Assembly: GCF_023217965.1 (NCBI RefSeq)
Contig: NZ_JALPSC010000002.1
Location: 1 to 64,000 of the forward strand
Direction: 5' to 3'
DNA from: Prevotella sp. E13-27
Lineage (GTDB): Bacteria; Bacteroidota; Bacteroidia; Bacteroidales; Bacteroidaceae
Length of the DNA: 64,000 nucleotides
The notes under the pieces are model-generated. The model saw nothing but the letters and a program-made list of their open reading frames with translations. It ran no database searches and was not told the origin of the DNA. A program made the translations under genes and the position numbers. Shown here piece by piece: positions 51,474 through 59,360 of the stretch. The stretch's first letter is position 1. Each line of letters starts with the position of its first letter.

Positions 51474-52550
51474 ATGATAGAAGAATATGAAGATATTACG
51501 CTGAAGGAAGGTTCCGAACAGACAGACGAACTAACACGCCTCAGTGATAGTCAGCAAGCCTATCTAAAGGAGGTTAATGTGCCTTCAGAAGATTGGACCA
51601 AGATGACTGATGAACAGAAATCTGATCATTTGGATATTGTTCAAGCCCGCATCGAGGAACTAAAAGTAGATAATCTGGAAAAGGTGAGCAGTACAAATCT
51701 GCTTTCACCTGAAATGATTGAGGACTTAAAGATACGGCTTGAAGCTCCTAATGACATGGTTCAGATTGAGCAGGTTTCCGATGTACTTGCGAATTGTGAG
51801 GAAATCAGATTTGAGAACTGGCAACATCTTGAAAGAAGTGAGAAGGTTGACGTTCTTAACCAACTTGAAACCAAAATCGCAAGTATTGAGCACAGACCAC
51901 CGTGCCCTATAAAAGATGTCAAGTTAAAACCAGGCTTGTGGGGTGGATATAACCCTGTTACCAAGACTATTGATATTAACCGGGACTATATTGATAAATC
52001 GGGTAAAGATTACTATTTCTATTCTGAGATAGTTGACACTCTCGTACATGAAGGCCGTCACGCTTACCAAGACTATAATGTAAACGAAAGGATAGTCCAC
52101 CCACGTCATAGTGAAGTGGAAAGTTGGTCAGATACAATGGCTGGCGGCAAATGGGGCTATTGGGGTGATTGTTCAAACGAGTTGGGACAACGCCTGTATG
52201 AGCAACAGTCCGTAGAGATAGATGCCCGAAATTTCGCTGCTGATGTTATTTCGAGAATGGAAGATAAGATTGAAGATGGAAGTAGTCATTCTATGGCAAA
52301 AAGCATTTCCTTTGAAGGAGTCAATGATTCAAGGGACATTGCAAAGTCAGAACTGCTTTCGGAACTCAGTTCTAACCATATTTATCCTGGTACTGTTTAT
52401 ACAGATAATCTTTGGGGTGGATTGGATTCTTTCTCTGGTAATCGTGTCCGTGATGCTATAAACAGGGCAAGAGACAACGGTAGTATCTCTGATAGCACAT
52501 ACAAGCATCTTATAGACAAATTAAAGCAAGCATGTCATCACCAAGCATAA
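51474..52550 (+). CDS. Putative zinc metalloprotease with HExxH motif
   Basis: 358 residues. The N-terminal 135 residues are acidic helices. At 190-200 lies LVHEGRHAYQD, an HExxH motif (H192, E193, H196), and at E248 in EQQSVEIDARNFAADV is a plausible third ligand, as in gluzincin-like toxin domains. The acidic helical front followed by a small hydrolase domain is the plan of effector or polymorphic toxin proteins. There is no signal peptide. Protease activity is inference from the motif. It follows the HerA-like gene by 7 bases. Confidence 0.82.
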   Translation: MIEEYEDITLKEGSEQTDELTRLSDSQQAYLKEVNVPSEDWTKMTDEQKSDHLDIVQARIEELKVDNLEKVSSTNLLSPEMIEDLKIRLEAPNDMVQIEQVSDVLANCEEIRFENWQHLERSEKVDVLNQLETKIASIEHRPPCPIKDVKLKPGLWGGYNPVTKTIDINRDYIDKSGKDYYFYSEIVDTLVHEGRHAYQDYNVNERIVHPRHSEVESWSDTMAGGKWGYWGDCSNELGQRLYEQQSVEIDARNFAADVISRMEDKIEDGSSHSMAKSISFEGVNDSRDIAKSELLSELSSNHIYPGTVYTDNLWGGLDSFSGNRVRDAINRARDNGSISDSTYKHLIDKLKQACHHQA

Positions 52551-52552
52551 AA

Positions 52553-52846
52553 ATGAAGATTATGAATACAGAACAAATAAAAGATATTCTATTGCAACGT
52601 GGCTATAGTGAACGTAATGCAGCAATAGCCTCAAAGGAATTGGTGGATATTTCGGATAAACTAACTCCTATACTGATGGATTGGCTCAATGATGAAAACT
52701 GCCAGAAAGATTATTCGGTAGAAGGTCATTCTATTCAAGAGTGTTTGGAGAACGGCATGAAATACCCTGCTGCTATTTTGACAATGGATTGGCTAATTAA
52801 GGATCCAAAAGTCGCATTAAGAAGTTTAACCAAAGGAACCAGATGA
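52553..52846 (+). CDS. Small protein downstream of metalloprotease gene
   Basis: 97 residues if the ATG at 52553 is used; ATGs at 52532 (overlapping) and 52562 are alternatives. Helical: NTEQIKDILLQRGYSERNAAIASKELVDISDKLTPILMDWLND. No known family. Its size and position right after a toxin-like gene would suit an immunity protein or chaperone, but this is only a position-based guess. Confidence 0.7.
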   Translation: MKIMNTEQIKDILLQRGYSERNAAIASKELVDISDKLTPILMDWLNDENCQKDYSVEGHSIQECLENGMKYPAAILTMDWLIKDPKVALRSLTKGTR

Positions 52847-52847
52847 T

Positions 52848-53075
52848 ATGCCAACATTTCGTATAACACCCAAAGTGACAATACCCCTCAATGGTGGTAT
52901 TAGGATGGAAAGGACATGTCAGCCAATAGACATTCCTGTACCATTTGGAACCCGACCTTTTGATTCAGTTGCCAATAAGGAGCGAGTAAAGTCTATTCTT
53001 GCAGCTCGTGGCTATGACTTCACTGGTCACGAAAGTTATCTGACACAAGGTTTCTTTGATGTTAGACAGATATAG
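52848..53075 (+). CDS. Small DUF6140-like protein
   Basis: 75 residues: PTFRITPKVTIPLNGGIRMERTCQPIDIPVPFGTRPFDSVANKERVKSILAARGYDFT. The plan is beta strands then one helix, recalling the short DUF6140 proteins of Bacteroidetes, though I am not sure of the match. It starts 1 base after the previous stop. Confidence 0.62.
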   Translation: MPTFRITPKVTIPLNGGIRMERTCQPIDIPVPFGTRPFDSVANKERVKSILAARGYDFTGHESYLTQGFFDVRQI

Positions 53076-53129
53076 ACAAAAGGATTCTTAGACGGTTTGT
53101 CCCATTTCAGTACCAAAATAGAGATTATA

Positions 53130-53915
53130 ATGAAGAAAGGAGGCTTAACTTTGTGTCTGTGGTGCTTGGTGGCATTGTATTCGTATGCCCAGGACTTATC
53201 ATTGAGTTCTCTTACAAGCGATTGCCATTTGTCACCTGTCACGGACTTATTCAAGATAGAATCAGATGAAGTTCTCAACCAGTTCAGGGATTATTGCAAG
53301 GATGGTACAGGGAAGAATGAGAAGTTTGCAGTTCTGCTTGATTGGAAGTCGATGCCACTAACTGACACGGGGTTTAAGTTCGAGAATGACTTTCACCAGA
53401 ACATGCTGCATAAGAGCGTAGCCTATGACTATCTCTATATTAGGGACATCATTCTTCCAATTAAGGCTGGGTGTGCTAAATATGAAGGCTATACAACTAT
53501 CTATACATTCAAGTGTGGCGCAACAGCCTTGAATACTATGAGGGAAGATAGAAAACCATTGAGACTGTTAGCTATCTTCAAGCCTGGTTTCTACATGGAT
53601 GCTTGGATAGACCATTATTGTGCTGTTCCGGTTGGTCTCTACTTGGTGAATAAAGATACTGGAGCCGTATTGCAAGATTTGTCATCGTACCTAAAGAACA
53701 TCAATATCACTACTGAGAAACAGAAACTAACGAGGGCTAACAGGTCTAAGGTAGCCGAGGAAAGACAAAATTCTGGCAACACACAACCTGCAAAGAAAGT
53801 AAGATGCAATACCTGTCATGGAACTGGTAAGCAGAAATATGAATACCCAAGCAAGACAGTGTACGAAACATGTAATACTTGCGGAGGGACAGGTTACGTC
53901 AATTCGTTTTGGTAA
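53130..53915 (+). CDS. Secreted protein with DnaJ-type zinc finger
   Basis: 261 residues from the ATG at 53130, chosen because it begins the signal peptide (KKGGLTLCLWCLVALYSYAQD). The mature part is of unknown type. The last 35 residues have two CxxCxGxG units (CNTCHGTGKQ and CNTCGGTGYV), half of the DnaJ zinc-finger array. This is odd outside the cytoplasm. It is the last gene of the operon and is followed by a terminator. Confidence 0.83.
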   Translation: MKKGGLTLCLWCLVALYSYAQDLSLSSLTSDCHLSPVTDLFKIESDEVLNQFRDYCKDGTGKNEKFAVLLDWKSMPLTDTGFKFENDFHQNMLHKSVAYDYLYIRDIILPIKAGCAKYEGYTTIYTFKCGATALNTMREDRKPLRLLAIFKPGFYMDAWIDHYCAVPVGLYLVNKDTGAVLQDLSSYLKNINITTEKQKLTRANRSKVAEERQNSGNTQPAKKVRCNTCHGTGKQKYEYPSKTVYETCNTCGGTGYVNSFW

Positions 53916-53923
53916 TAAAAGAT

Positions 53924-53953
53924 AAGTCCATCATTCAGGTGGGCTTTCTTTTT
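53924..53953 (+). terminator. Terminator ending the Hsp70/HerA operon
   Basis: AAGTCCA and TGGGCTT form a seven-pair stem with one G-T pair, followed by TCTTTTT. It overlaps the end of the convergent gene at 53931. Confidence 0.74.
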
Positions 53954-54458
53954 GCTCCCACGTCACAAGTTCCCTGCTCAGTCCAATCCTTTTAACTTCT
54001 CCACGTTCCCCATATATATAATAATGTGTGGCCGTCTCAGCATCCATCACCTTCAGGAACGCTTCTTTGATCCTGGCACACTTCTCATTGATGGAATGAT
54101 TGATGGGGTCAGTTGCGTTGATGATACTTTGCTCGACTTTCTTCCTGGCCTGTGTTGAGAGTTTCATTGAGCGATACGTCTTCCCTAATTCTTCACGGTA
54201 GTCTGGCAAATCTTTGAACCTTATGCCTTCAGGGTGGTTCAGGAACAGTAGATAGACGGCCTTGCATATTGGCCGCATCTTCACCTCCAGTCTGTCATCA
54301 CCAACAAGCAGCCTGTAGTCCTTTGTTACTAACAGGCGGCTCAATGGTCTTTGCTCAACCTCAAACAGCTCTCTAATCTCTTTTTCACTAGCCCCTTTTT
54401 CACGGAGCATCATAACTAATCTTTTAATCTCTCGCTTGATGTTGTCCATAAGAAACAT
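53931..54458 (-). CDS. Conserved unknown protein
   Basis: 175 residues, basic, no signal peptide. The first 50 residues (IKREIKRLVMMLREKGASEKEIRELFEVEQRPLSRLLVT) may be a helix-turn-helix, and the central ICKAVYLLFLNHPEGIRFKDLPDYREELGKTYR looks like a winged helix, so a DNA-binding role is possible. I do not know the family. Confidence 0.78.
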   Translation of the reverse strand: MFLMDNIKREIKRLVMMLREKGASEKEIRELFEVEQRPLSRLLVTKDYRLLVGDDRLEVKMRPICKAVYLLFLNHPEGIRFKDLPDYREELGKTYRSMKLSTQARKKVEQSIINATDPINHSINEKCARIKEAFLKVMDAETATHYYIYGERGEVKRIGLSRELVTWEQKESPPE

Positions 54459-54604
54459 AGTTGTTGCGTCCTCGTCTTGTGAACAGGGACTGGTTTAACA
54501 CTATGCTCCGTCGATACTGCGAGTTCTGGGTAAGGTTATAACGACAAGAGTCTATCTATATATAAAATAAGGGGGTGTTGGAGTATATTCTGCAACCGTT
54601 GCAA

Positions 54605-54636
54605 TTTTGCTGCGTATCAGAAAGTAGCGACCTTTG
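54605..54636 (+). promoter_or_regulatory. Promoter of the surface protein gene
   Basis: TTTTG at 54605-54609 and GACCTTTG at 54629-54636 are separated by 19 bases, an almost perfect Bacteroidales promoter, 41 bases before the start codon. Confidence 0.7.
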
Positions 54637-54677
54637 CACCAAAAAAGTTATCAGTTCATGTTTTAATCAAGAATCGT

Positions 54678-56444
54678 ATGAGAAGAATTTTACTTTTAGG
54701 AATGGCTGTGCTGCTTGGAATGGTAGCGTCACCGAGTTATGGGCAGGTTGATCCAGATGAAGTGTTTACTATCTTTGAGTGGGATTTTGCCGATGGTCAG
54801 GGAGATTTCACTACAAATTTTAATTGGGATGAAATGGAGCATTGGGGGCAAGAACCTCCAACAGTCCAACCTTGGCAATATGATGCAGAAAATGGATGGA
54901 TGGTTTCAAGTGTAATAAGTAGTGAGTATATGAGTTGGTACTTAAATGTACCCTTAATAGATTTCACAGACAAAGGATATTATGATACGAAACTTTCTTT
55001 TGAATATGCGATTCAAGGTGACGTGTTTATACCTTCCGATTCTTGGGATAACGGTTCTAATTATATTGTAATAAATTGTGGTTCAAAAGGTAAATCTTAT
55101 CGTATTCCAAACATTGTATATAATGCTTATCAAAGATATTTCACTACAGCAGAAATAGATTTGGATGAGTATGTAGGTTATGGAAAATTGAGAATTGAAT
55201 TTGACCAGAATCCATCGGCATACAATAATTGGTATATAAAAAAAGTAAAGGTGACAGGCAAGCACAAATACGGCAAACAACCTTTCACTTTGGTAAGAAG
55301 TGTAAGCGAGTTGAAAGAGTTAGCTAGTAATACACCTGTAAAGTATATCAATCCCAATCTGACGATACTTTTAGAAAACCGTCCAGCTTTTGTTAGAGAC
55401 AACACTGGTGCTATGGCATTAACGGAAGGTGTACGTCAATGGATGGGAACTTTAATGACCGATACTATCTACGCTCTATATACTAGAGAGAATGGCTACA
55501 CTGAATTAAAGTACGTCGATTACAACTGGAATTATGACGATCCTGGCGATGGAAATGCCAGCCCTATAGAAATATCTGAGAGTGATTACATGAACTATGA
55601 GTGCAATCATGTTATAACGCCAATAACAGAAGAAGTTTATATAGTAGATAATGATATGGGATATGGTGTTGATATAGAATGGTATCAACCCCACAATACT
55701 AACACTAAAGTTTGTGGATTCGTTTATCCCATAGAAGGTAATAGAAAGGTATTCATGCGTTCTTCATGGAGTGACCCCATTAAAGTTGTAATGTCAGAAG
55801 AAGGAGATAATGTATTTACTCAACAAGATATAGACTACAGCATACCATTTAGCATAACAAGGCAGTTTGAACTTAATCAATGGTACACAATATGCACACC
55901 TTTCGCTTTCCAACCTCGTGACTGGTTTAATCCAGAGTGCGTTTTTGCTGAATTTGTAGGTGCAGAAGATGGAACTCTAACATTCCAGACAGTAAATAAG
56001 ATAGAAGCAGGAAAACCGTATTTGATAAAGTTTACAAAAGAAAGGACAGATAATGGTGCTTTTGGTGGCATTATTACTAATTCAAACAAAACTCCAAAGG
56101 TGGTTTATGGTGGCGATTACAATTTTGTCGGTTGTTATAATCCAGTCCAGCCCGCAGATGGTTCCTATTACTTGTCAGCAAACAATACCATCAGACCTCT
56201 TGCATCAGGTGGAACAATTAAAGGTTTCCGTGCTTATTTCGAGCCAGCCAGTCCTAATGCAGCAAAGGCAAGGGCTTTTTGTATCGACGGCGTGACTACT
56301 GCTATTGAGGATATTGTAGGTGGTGAGGAACTGTTAGGCATACCCCAGAAAGTCTATACCGTCAATGGTCTGTATGCCGGGGATGACCTTGAAGATCTTC
56401 CCAAGGGTGTCTATATCGTCAACGGAAAGAAAATCATTAAATAA
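54678..56444 (+). CDS. Secreted surface protein with C-terminal sorting-like tail
   Basis: 588 residues with a signal peptide (RRILLLGMAVLLGMVASPSYGQ). The mature protein has beta-rich, tyrosine/tryptophan-rich repeats and a stretch near residues 395-520 (QFELNQWYTICTPFAF...GKPYLIKFTKE...GSYYLSANNTIRPL) like those of Prevotella surface proteins. The end, IPQKVYTVNGLYAGDDLEDLPKGVYIVNGKKIIK, resembles the C-terminal domain that type IX secretion recognises. Substrate or ligand unknown. It shares a transcript with the small peptide gene after it. Confidence 0.88.
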   Translation: MRRILLLGMAVLLGMVASPSYGQVDPDEVFTIFEWDFADGQGDFTTNFNWDEMEHWGQEPPTVQPWQYDAENGWMVSSVISSEYMSWYLNVPLIDFTDKGYYDTKLSFEYAIQGDVFIPSDSWDNGSNYIVINCGSKGKSYRIPNIVYNAYQRYFTTAEIDLDEYVGYGKLRIEFDQNPSAYNNWYIKKVKVTGKHKYGKQPFTLVRSVSELKELASNTPVKYINPNLTILLENRPAFVRDNTGAMALTEGVRQWMGTLMTDTIYALYTRENGYTELKYVDYNWNYDDPGDGNASPIEISESDYMNYECNHVITPITEEVYIVDNDMGYGVDIEWYQPHNTNTKVCGFVYPIEGNRKVFMRSSWSDPIKVVMSEEGDNVFTQQDIDYSIPFSITRQFELNQWYTICTPFAFQPRDWFNPECVFAEFVGAEDGTLTFQTVNKIEAGKPYLIKFTKERTDNGAFGGIITNSNKTPKVVYGGDYNFVGCYNPVQPADGSYYLSANNTIRPLASGGTIKGFRAYFEPASPNAAKARAFCIDGVTTAIEDIVGGEELLGIPQKVYTVNGLYAGDDLEDLPKGVYIVNGKKIIK

Positions 56445-56451
56445 GGGACTT

Positions 56452-56607
56452 ATGAAGAAAGAATATCAAAAGCCAACAGTGCAAGTAGTTCAGTTGCAGC
56501 ATCAATGTCAAATATTGGCTGGCAGCGCACGGGAAATGAGAGTATCAGGATTAAGCGATGAGTTCAACTATGACAGCACTGAGGGCGATGGATCCGATGC
56601 GTGGTAG
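56452..56607 (+). CDS. Short conserved-type peptide after surface protein
   Basis: 51 codons starting 7 bases after the surface protein stop. The peptide begins KKEYQKPTVQVVQLQHQCQILAGS and ends in an acidic part (DSTEGDGSDAW). Many Prevotella genes are accompanied by peptides with this K-x-Y-x-x-P...L-x-G-S plan, which recalls leader peptides but has no proven role. Confidence 0.68.
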   Translation: MKKEYQKPTVQVVQLQHQCQILAGSAREMRVSGLSDEFNYDSTEGDGSDAW

Positions 56608-56688
56608 GGCTGCGCAAAACATAACCAGAACAACAAGAGGCGCATAAGCTAGAATTAAAAAGGTGAACCTGTCCTAATGTGGCTGGTA

Positions 56689-56735
56689 GGAGGGTGGGCT
56701 ACTTCTCAACAGTAATCTCAGCTCACCCTCCATTT
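56689..56735 (+). terminator. Terminator after surface protein unit
   Basis: GGAGGGTGGGCT and AGCTCACCCTCC form a twelve-pair stem with one G-T pair, followed by ATTTATTAT. A second small hairpin, GAGGAGT/ACTCCTC, follows at 56763-56780. Confidence 0.72.
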
Positions 56736-56831
56736 ATTATGCGCAGTAGAAAGTCAGTAGTAGAGGAGTTTGCACTCCTCCTCCATTATATATTAGAATG
56801 AGAAAATCCACCAAAATTTAACGATAGTATT

Positions 56832-57018
56832 GTGTCAGAGAGTGTCATGGAGAGTGTCAACCATAACACGAATTATCATAAGTCCCTGATATTCAACGAT
56901 TGTAAATATGTTATAGCGTGTCAGATTCGTGTCAAGCAGCCTATAATGACACGCCCGTTAGACCCGCTTAGACATTGTTTTGACACGGTTTTTTGAGGAA
57001 ATGACACGCTCCTGACAC
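56832..57018. repeat. Array of nine GTGTCA/TGACAC repeats
   Basis: GTGTCA occurs at 56832, 56842, 56854, 56918 and 56929. The inverted form TGACAC occurs at 56947, 56981, 57002 and 57013. Spacing of neighbouring copies is about 10-12 bases in the pairs. The array fills the gap behind the DUF3987 gene and is arranged as a large palindrome centred near 56940. Such clusters bind a replication or transfer protein; origin of replication or transfer is the likely use. Confidence 0.72.
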
Positions 57019-57024
57019 ACAAAA

Positions 57025-57053
57025 AACGCACAACCATTGAGTGATTGCGCGTT
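57025..57053 (-). terminator. Terminator after DUF3987 gene
   Basis: On the minus strand AACGC-GCAA and TTG-TGCGTT form a stem followed by TTTTTTG. Confidence 0.7.
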
Positions 57054-57080
57054 CTAATAGGAGTGATGAATATATGCGGA

Positions 57081-58835
57081 CTACTTGCCATTAAGTCTCT
57101 TTTTGTACCTCTGGATTTGAGCCTTCACAGCATCCTCACTAATGTTAAGATCGTCTGCTATTTTATTCCATTTCGTTCCCGCTTTATTCTTCATTATGAG
57201 TTCTGCACATAGTTCATCCGTAAAAACTGGTTTGGAACTTGAAGAGGATGTTGGCTGCACACTTTCTGCTTTACGATTCCTCAGTATGGACTCTTTTAAT
57301 TCATCTGAGAACTTCTTTAGGTATCGTTCAATCAAGTAGTCTGCTAGGTACAACGTCAATTTCACGACTTTATCCCTGTCCTCATTACCTTCTTTTGGCT
57401 CACCCCAGAGCATGTGAAGAATTATTGCGCAATGAAAGGCCATTTCTCCGAATCTTCTCGCCACAGCATTTCTTTCAGGTTCGTTCTTTTTCTCCTGTTT
57501 GGAAAGCCACCTACTCAAAGCCTCGTTTACATAAGACAAATCTATCATTTGTTCTGGAACTGCGATGTCATTACCTTCTTCATCAGTAGTGAAGCAGTAT
57601 TTCCCCCTCCATAAGTCGATTTGGTCTCTGTAATTCTCTATAAGTTCATCTTCGGGCAACTCTGGAGTTTCCTGACTTATGCAAACCATATCCATCGGTA
57701 TTACCCCCCAACATATTCTGCCAGCAGTACCATCCGCTACTTTACCTTTAATAAAGCGTTCTACGCCTTCTGCCGTTCCCGTAAAGGTGTAGTTAAGATA
57801 CAGCTTGAATCTTGTCTCACCATTCTTTGTGGTTCGGATAACGTCATCATTGTCAAAGGCTGGAAGAAAGTATGAAGCTGGGATGCCCTTCCTTTGCTTC
57901 TGTAATTCAACAACACGGATAATCTCAGATTCCTGTATATAAAGGTGAACGCCTTGATTGTCATCCAACAACTCACATAGTGACGCAGTAGAAGTATCGA
58001 TGCCTTTAGTGGAGATTATCTTCTGTTCCGAAGTTTTTTCCTTTTCAGCATCAGAATCTTTTGAAGATTTCTCCTTTTCTGCATCGGATTCCTTTATTCG
58101 TCCAAAATACAAGTCATATATTCGCTTGAACAGGCCCTTCCCGCCACCGCTAATACCTTCAATGATGACCTGCAAATTAGGAGCTTTAGCCACTCCGTCA
58201 AGGTATTTTGCTCGAACTCTTGAAAAGCACATGGCACCAAGCATGGAAAGCATGTTGAGAAGGACTGCAATTTCATATCCTTCAGGGCAACCAAGAATGA
58301 ATTTTATGAATGACGGTAATTGAGGCATAGGATGCTTCTTGCGGTAGTCATCAAGCCAAAGTTTATCATTTGGAGAATTGTCTGAGCCGTTATCATTACT
58401 ATCTGGAGTGAAGCCATCAGCAAGTTTTATTCTGGCCTTTTCTTTCTCATAGTCCAAATCTATCAGTCTCTCTTCTTTATGTTTTCGTACATCTGACTGG
58501 TTATTGGCATCATGTAGTTTTGCCTCTGCCTCACATTCTCTTTCATGGAGTTTAGCCTTTTCTTCGCACTTTACTCGTTCCAAATCTTCTTTGGCAGAGT
58601 TGTTAGCCTTATTGATAGTCCACGTACCAATCTTGTCAACTATGATTCTGATAATGATACATAGCGTAGTTATAGCAACAAGCCACATGCCAACTTTTAT
58701 GGCCCCCGATTCCGTTCTATCAGCAGCCCGATTGAACATCTTTTCTCCTTCTGGTCCAGTTGCTGCCACCATTGCAGCGGCATTATAATTCACCTGCGGA
58801 ATAGTCATATTTATACGCGATACATTATTAAACAC
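57081..58835 (-). CDS. DUF3987 replication-type protein
   Basis: 584 residues. An N-terminal membrane-like or hydrophobic helix (VGMWLVAITTLCIIIRIIVD) is followed by a coiled-coil (KEDLERVKCEEKAKLHERECEAEAKLHD). The DUF3987 helicase/primase-like core has VIIEGISGGGKGLFKRIYDLYF (Walker A-like) and LYIQESEIIRV. A C-terminal helix-turn-helix reads KNKAGTKWNKIADDLNISEDAVKAQIQRYKKR. DUF3987 proteins are common in Bacteroidales mobilizable elements and are linked to replication. The N-terminal membrane helix and coiled-coil are unusual. Confidence 0.85.
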   Translation of the reverse strand: MFNNVSRINMTIPQVNYNAAAMVAATGPEGEKMFNRAADRTESGAIKVGMWLVAITTLCIIIRIIVDKIGTWTINKANNSAKEDLERVKCEEKAKLHERECEAEAKLHDANNQSDVRKHKEERLIDLDYEKEKARIKLADGFTPDSNDNGSDNSPNDKLWLDDYRKKHPMPQLPSFIKFILGCPEGYEIAVLLNMLSMLGAMCFSRVRAKYLDGVAKAPNLQVIIEGISGGGKGLFKRIYDLYFGRIKESDAEKEKSSKDSDAEKEKTSEQKIISTKGIDTSTASLCELLDDNQGVHLYIQESEIIRVVELQKQRKGIPASYFLPAFDNDDVIRTTKNGETRFKLYLNYTFTGTAEGVERFIKGKVADGTAGRICWGVIPMDMVCISQETPELPEDELIENYRDQIDLWRGKYCFTTDEEGNDIAVPEQMIDLSYVNEALSRWLSKQEKKNEPERNAVARRFGEMAFHCAIILHMLWGEPKEGNEDRDKVVKLTLYLADYLIERYLKKFSDELKESILRNRKAESVQPTSSSSSKPVFTDELCAELIMKNKAGTKWNKIADDLNISEDAVKAQIQRYKKRLNGK

Positions 58836-58837
58836 TT

Positions 58838-59155
58838 TTATTTGTGAGAATGCCCATGAAGATTTCCTGCACGTTTCCGAACTTTGAGTAGATCGACAGC
58901 TAAATCTGCATCAACAACAATGGTATTCCCAACTTGACTGATGGCTGCATCTATCACGCCACTTCTTTTAATACGTGAAGCAGTTGCCGTGCTACATCCA
59001 AACAAATCACAAAGACCCTGTAGCCCGTACACATAATGTTTCTTTACCTTAACGCCTTCATTGGGTTCTGGCGCGAACAATGCCTCTGCAAAACACTCCT
59101 TCAATCTCTCGAAGAATTCATCTTGACTCATGTTAATTAAAAATTGCTGTTCCAT
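58838..59155 (-). CDS. DUF3853 DNA-binding protein
   Basis: 105 residues. The DUF3853 pattern is YVYGLQGLCDLFGCSTATASRIKRSGVIDAAISQVGNTIVVDADLAVDLL, a MerR/excisionase-like helix-turn-helix. In such modules it probably acts as recombination directionality factor or as regulator. It lies 2 bases before the DUF3987 gene, so both are co-transcribed leftward. Confidence 0.88.
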   Translation of the reverse strand: MEQQFLINMSQDEFFERLKECFAEALFAPEPNEGVKVKKHYVYGLQGLCDLFGCSTATASRIKRSGVIDAAISQVGNTIVVDADLAVDLLKVRKRAGNLHGHSHK

Positions 59156-59220
59156 ATTATTGTGAGTTTTGTTTCGTTTAACGAGTGCAAAGGAACGGCA
59201 AACTTATGGACTATGCAAAG

Positions 59221-59302
59221 CTCAATAAACTCAGTAAACAGGAAGTTGACTCTCAATAAATCTTTTTCGATCTCAATAAAAACTCAGTAAAATCTCAATA
59301 TA
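59221..59302. repeat. Array of six CTCARTAAA repeats
   Basis: CTCAATAAA or CTCAGTAAA occur at 59221, 59230, 59252, 59272 and 59283, with a last variant at 59294. Spacings of 9, 22, 20, 11 and 11 bases put most copies on one face of the helix. The array lies upstream of the leftward DUF3853/DUF3987 genes and just after the hipA stop, so it may be their operator or an iteron. Confidence 0.7.
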
Positions 59303-59303
59303 A

Positions 59304-59334
59304 AAAGCACCATACCGATTAGGTACAGTGCTTT
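59304..59334 (-). terminator. Terminator after hipA
   Basis: AAAGCAC-CA-TACC and GGTA-CA-GTGCTTT form an eleven-pair stem with a small internal loop. On the minus strand it is followed by TTTATA. Confidence 0.75.
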
Positions 59335-59360
59335 ATTATACTTGTGGGTTGGAGGGGAGG

